Source: Symploca sp. SIO2E9
GTDB taxonomy: Bacteria > Cyanobacteriota > Cyanobacteriia > Cyanobacteriales > Coleofasciculaceae
Direction of reading: 5' to 3'
NCBI GenBank assembly: GCA_010692645.1
Contig: JAAHGS010000047.1
Span: forward strand, 1 to 44,430
DNA: 44,430 nt
A program made the position numbers and the translations under genes. This document shows positions 41,952 to 44,430 of the stretch, piece after piece. Within the stretch, counting starts at the first letter, position 1, and each line of letters starts with the position of its first letter. The notes beneath the pieces are model-generated. The model saw nothing but the letters and a program-made list of their open reading frames with translations, did not search any database and was not told the origin of the DNA.

Positions 41952-42137
41952 ATGAGCAGCTCTAATTTCACAGATATCCTGCAATGGACAGCTGAAGCAA
42001 AAGCCAAGCTAAAAAGAATTCCCTATTTTGTTCGCCCCCAAGCTAGAAAAAGAATTGAACAGTTGGCTCGCGAGGCTGATTTGGAAGTGGTGACGGCTGA
42101 AATTGTGGAACAGGCAAGATCAGAGTTTGGTCAGTAG
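41952..42137 (+). CDS. PCP_red domain mini-protein
   Basis: 61 residues: [40 protein letters not shown] and [12 protein letters not shown]. This is the small domain found at the C-terminus of the light-independent protochlorophyllide reductase subunit ChlB (W-x-x-E-A...L...IP.FVR...R..IE..A), here as a stand-alone protein. In ChlB it contributes to the enzyme; the free form is common in cyanobacteria and has no established role. Complete start and stop, no operon partners. Confidence 0.85.
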   Translation: MSSSNFTDILQWTAEAKAKLKRIPYFVRPQARKRIEQLAREADLEVVTAEIVEQARSEFGQ

Positions 42138-42185
42138 TAATTTTACCGTTGGGCTGTTGATTTTACCAATTCAGGGCGAGCGCAC

Positions 42186-42617
42186 TTACTCTGAATTTTG
42201 AGCGTACACTTCGACGCCGAAGAGAGTCTCAATCCAAACCCTTGCCCCGCATGGCTTAGGGTTGTCACGTCGATAAACCACCCGGCACGGTCCAGTGATT
42301 TCCACTTCGTGACCATATCTATTCTCCTTTCCTCGCTTAACGCTAATTACTGGAGCGGGCTTTTCCTGTTTTTGATTTTGGCGAATAGTCTGCTGGTTGA
42401 CATGAATGATAGTTACAGGGGAAGGCTTACGTCTGCGCCAACTGGCTTTAGGGCCTCTTGTTCCTTCCTTCACTTTTGGCATTCCATCAACTAGAGGAAT
42501 CATCCAAAACTTGCCAGCCTTAAAAGCTCCTCGAATTCTGCCTCCGGAGAGTAATTGGCGTATTCGCCTCACAGATACACCCATCAGATGTGCTGCTTGT
42601 GTAGTACTAACAAACAT
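42186..42617 (-). CDS. Helix-turn-helix (excisionase/MerR-like) protein
   Basis: 143 residues. N-terminal HTH MFVSTTQAAHLMGVSVRRIR then QLLSGGRIRGAFKAGKFWMI, typical of excisionase-family/MerR-like DNA-binding domains. A basic linker (KASWRRRKPSP) follows, then a C-terminal part with RYGHEVEITGPCRVVYRRDN and GARVWIETLFGVEVYAQ, found in cyanobacterial hypotheticals. Probably a DNA-binding regulator or element-borne factor. No target operator recognised. Confidence 0.75.
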   Translation of the reverse strand: MFVSTTQAAHLMGVSVRRIRQLLSGGRIRGAFKAGKFWMIPLVDGMPKVKEGTRGPKASWRRRKPSPVTIIHVNQQTIRQNQKQEKPAPVISVKRGKENRYGHEVEITGPCRVVYRRDNPKPCGARVWIETLFGVEVYAQNSE

Positions 42618-42774
42618 TTCTAAAAACCATGTATTTATGGGAACAGTTTATTTAATACTACCTAAAGTTTAATTCTCATCGGTGAATTTACCTGTTTTTC
42701 TGGTCAGACTGACAATTGCTCAATTAGTTGTTAATTTGTGGTGATATCGCCAGTGGGAGCGATCGCTTATATGT

Positions 42775-42870
42775 AGCGTTTCTCAAATTGATGAGGTACA
42801 CTCCTTGGGTCTTAGGGAACAGGGAACAGGGAACAGGGAGCAGGGAACAGGGAACAGGGAGCAGGGAGCA
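42775..42870. repeat. GGGAACA heptamer array and adjoining repeat end
   Basis: GTAGCGTTTCTCAAATTGAT then GAGGTACA, a motif I remember as part of dispersed cyanobacterial elements, is followed from about 42814 by tandem GGGAACA/GGGAGCA units. A short plus-strand frame from 42805 is translated repeat, not a gene. Confidence 0.75.
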
Positions 42871-42904
42871 GATAAAAAGATAAAGTTTATCTCACTAAGA
42901 AAGA

Positions 42905-42945
42905 GAATTGCTATAGCACTACGCATTAAGGTTAGGACATTGGTT
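42905..42945. repeat. TATAGCA...GTTAGGACAT half-element
   Basis: TTGCTATAGCACTACGCATT then AAGGTTAGGACATTGG matches one end of the element at 40127-40243. No opposing end is apparent. Confidence 0.55.
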
Positions 42946-42950
42946 CAAGC

Positions 42951-43361
42951 TAAAACTCAGATCTTGCACCTGATGTTGCGATTCAAGCCCCTTTACCAAA
43001 TCTTTAATTTAAGCTTCCTGAGGAATTTCTCTGAAGCTGGAAAAGTTTAGTGAAGATGAAATTTGGTTAACATCAAGCATGCGATTTGAACCATTTCTAG
43101 ATAATCTCCTTCCAGAAGACAAAGAAGAAATATTGAATTTAAAGAATTGGTAAATAAAAAATACTGAAATATGTTACAACCCTCTTTTGTCACTTAGGGC
43201 GATCGCAAATGCTGAAACCCCAATGTGACAACAGTTTTACCACTTGGGCTACGTTTTTTAGTTTCTATCAGAAACTAACTGCTCAAACCCTTAATTAAGA
43301 GGGATTTCAAAGTTTGACTTTGAGCTTAATTTTCCGAGATTGATAAAAGAGGGATAAGTAG
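42951..43361. other. Gene-free debris region
   Basis: No supported gene. A short plus-strand coherent stretch near 43079-43153 (MRFEPFLDNLLPEDKEEILN then LKNW, stop) may be the end of a decayed gene. A GCGATCGC-like site near 43199 is present. Confidence 0.4.
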
Positions 43362-43481
43362 TCGGACTTACCTACATGTATTCCAGATGAAGAATTATTT
43401 GAGGCATTGCTATCTACTGAGGGCGTTTTAACTGATACATGGACCTCCCCCAAGCTAATTTTATCCGGCCAAACCCGGTAA
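43362..43481 (+). pseudogene. 3' fragment of an unknown small gene
   Basis: Reads SDLPTCIPDEELFEALLSTE and GVLTDTWTSPKLILSGQTR then stop. Coherent protein, but no in-frame start codon before an upstream stop at 43359. The last codons overlap the hairpin at 43454-43488 that precedes tnpB, so the IS element may have supplied this stop. Family not recognised. Confidence 0.4.
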
Positions 43482-43488
43482 AATTAGC
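43454..43488. other. Long hairpin before tnpB (probable IS left-end structure)
   Basis: GCTAATTTTA pairs with TAAAATTAGC, and inside CCGG pairs with CCGG; one bulged T. A 14-bp stem 56 bp before the tnpB start, as expected for a subterminal hairpin of an IS200/IS605-type element. Confidence 0.6.
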
Positions 43489-43518
43489 ATACCACTAGCA
43501 GCGTTAGTATAAATGCCA

Positions 43519-43524
43519 TATAAT
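43519..43524 (+). promoter_or_regulatory. Possible -10 box for tnpB
   Basis: TATAAT, a perfect consensus -10 hexamer, 21 bases before the tnpB start. No good -35 is visible, so this is tentative. Confidence 0.35.
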
Positions 43525-43544
43525 ACTAACAAGAGGTGAAATCA

Positions 43545-44339
43545 ATGCAGCATCAAGCAGTCAAAGTAAGGCTATACCCAACAATTGAACAAACAGAAGT
43601 GCTAGCCCAACACTTTGGCTGTGCGCGTTGGTGGTGGAATTATGCCCTTAGGTTGTGTGTAGACACTTACCAAGCGACGGGAAAGGGGCTAACCCAACCT
43701 GCATTGAATAAGTACCTGCCGAAACTCAAGAAGGAGAAAGAAACTGAGTGGCTCTCTAGTTGTTACTCTCAAGTTCTTCAGTCGGTCACTCTCAATTTGG
43801 TAACTGCTTACAAGAATTTCTTTAAAGGCAGAGCCAAATATCCTCGATTTAAATGCAAGAAAAATCGCCAATCTATTCAATACCCACAAAAAGTCAAGGT
43901 TGTTGATGGTTGTCTAAAATTCCCTGGTCCTGTAGGTATAGTCAAAACTAAATTGCATCGACCTATCGAGGGGACAATCAAAACAGTAACTATCAGCATG
44001 ACTCCATCAGGGCAGTATTATGCATCTGTTTTGACAGAGCTAGAAGAGGATAAACCATTGCCAAACACTGATGGTAAGGTAGCCGGTATTGATTTAGGAT
44101 TGACAGATTTCGCGATTGTTCATGATGGCCTGAAAACCTCTAAGTATGCCAATCCCAAGCATTTAGCTAAACATGAGAGGAATTTGGCTAGAAAGCAAGC
44201 CAAATTAGCGAGGAAGGTAAAAGGGTTAATCAACAGTGAACAGTTTGCTAACAAATACTCATATTTGCTAACAAATGTTACTAGGATTCAAAACTCAGTT
44301 AAAAATCAGATCTCCAAACCAAAAAATCGCTCTAGCTAA
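43545..44339 (+). CDS. tnpB: TnpB, C-terminally truncated by a second element
   Basis: About 264 residues from ATG 43545, with AGAGGTG just upstream; a GTG nine bases earlier is also in frame. MQHQAVKVRLYPTIEQTEVL, GCARWWWNYALRLC, YPRFKCKKNRQSIQYPQ and the first RuvC motif VAGIDLGLTDFAIV are typical. Intact TnpB proteins are about 370-420 residues and carry two more RuvC acidic motifs and a four-Cys zinc finger; these are missing. Family-like sequence ends near KLARKVKG (about 44220), after which the frame reads unrelated residues (LINSEQFANKYSYLLTNVTR) into a second tnpB. A broken, inactive nuclease gene. Confidence 0.85.
   Translation: MQHQAVKVRLYPTIEQTEVLAQHFGCARWWWNYALRLCVDTYQATGKGLTQPALNKYLPKLKKEKETEWLSSCYSQVLQSVTLNLVTAYKNFFKGRAKYPRFKCKKNRQSIQYPQKVKVVDGCLKFPGPVGIVKTKLHRPIEGTIKTVTISMTPSGQYYASVLTELEEDKPLPNTDGKVAGIDLGLTDFAIVHDGLKTSKYANPKHLAKHERNLARKQAKLARKVKGLINSEQFANKYSYLLTNVTRIQNSVKNQISKPKNRSS
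44244..44276. repeat. 13-bp direct repeat at the tnpB junction
   Basis: TTTGCTAACAAAT occurs at 44244-44256 and 44264-44276, next to the break in the first tnpB and overlapping the start of the second. It may be part of the left end of the second element. Confidence 0.65.
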
Positions 44340-44430
44340 ACACGCGGGTACTGCACGGCATGCGTGGAACTGGGGACTAGCGCTGACTAAAAGTTTACTT
44401 GATCACAATCAGGCCTATCCTGACGAAAAG
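44275..44430 (+). CDS. tnpB: Second TnpB, N-terminal part (cut by window edge)
   Basis: From ATG 44275 the third plus frame reads MLLGFKTQLKIRSPNQKIAL then AKHAGTARHAWNWGLALTKS and LLDHNQAYPDEK to the window end. This is the N-terminus of a different TnpB subfamily (AGTARHAWNWGLALTK). It overlaps the broken tnpB in another frame. Too short for the annotated frame list, but the pattern is unmistakable. Intactness cannot be judged. Confidence 0.8.
   Translation, partial: MLLGFKTQLKIRSPNQKIALAKHAGTARHAWNWGLALTKSLLDHNQAYPDEK

Noticed and set aside
42805-43050. 81-residue plus-strand frame
   Set aside because: The first part is translated GGGAACA repeat and the rest includes a repeat half-element; no homologous look.

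Overview
The window comes from a cyanobacterium, most likely a filamentous one. Supporting signs are many GCGATCGC (HIP1-type) octamers, several families of short tandem heptamer/octamer repeats, PCP_red, DUF1822, DUF928 and CHASE2/CHAT proteins, an AMIN-domain PilQ, and IS200/IS605-type tnpB genes at both ends. I cannot name a species. I found no rRNA, tRNA or CRISPR array.

Layout. 1-1540: 5' part of a tnpB gene, two small hypothetical genes, repeat arrays and a 150-bp multi-hairpin element. 1672-3108: a four-EF-hand protein and a FeeM-like N-acyltransferase, followed by a small MITE with TA duplications. 3345-9702 (minus strand): a peptide-type ABC substrate-binding lipoprotein, an unknown gene, two Uma2-family genes, a histidine kinase with its OmpR-type regulator, and a small secreted Cys-containing protein. 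9827-15355 (minus strand): a 1318-residue protein with three TIR domains, one membrane segment and 14 WD40 repeats; a DUF4231/SLATT-like four-helix membrane protein; and the 3' remnant of a broken gene that once overlapped it. 15892-27294 (plus strand): an unusual sigma-like factor, DUF1822, a CHAT-CHASE2 membrane protein, a DUF928 protein and a 2021-residue exported filamentous-haemagglutinin-like protein ending in a CHAT protease. A small RTX protein is convergent to it across a terminator. 28793-32549 (minus strand): a lipoprotein, an FAD disulfide-reductase-like protein lacking one redox Cys, CobD and HU. 32945-38216 (minus strand): pilM-pilN-pilO-pilQ of the type IV pilus. 38515-44430: folC, a universal stress protein, a methyltransferase, a PCP_red mini-protein, an HTH protein, repeats, gene fragments and nested tnpB genes.

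The most interesting parts are two neighbouring signalling/effector regions. The TIRx3-WD40 plus DUF4231 pair looks like a sensor/effector arrangement of the prokaryotic-conflict type. The sigma-DUF1822-CHAT/CHASE2-DUF928-exported CHAT cluster has one predicted caspase-like protease on the cytoplasmic side of the inner membrane and another exported on a beta-helix stalk, suggesting a protease-based signalling or cell-surface system. Functions are inferred from domains only. Small repeats and MITEs are very active here: one appears to supply the stop codon of cobD, repeat sequence lies in frame inside folC, and others cut off gene remnants.
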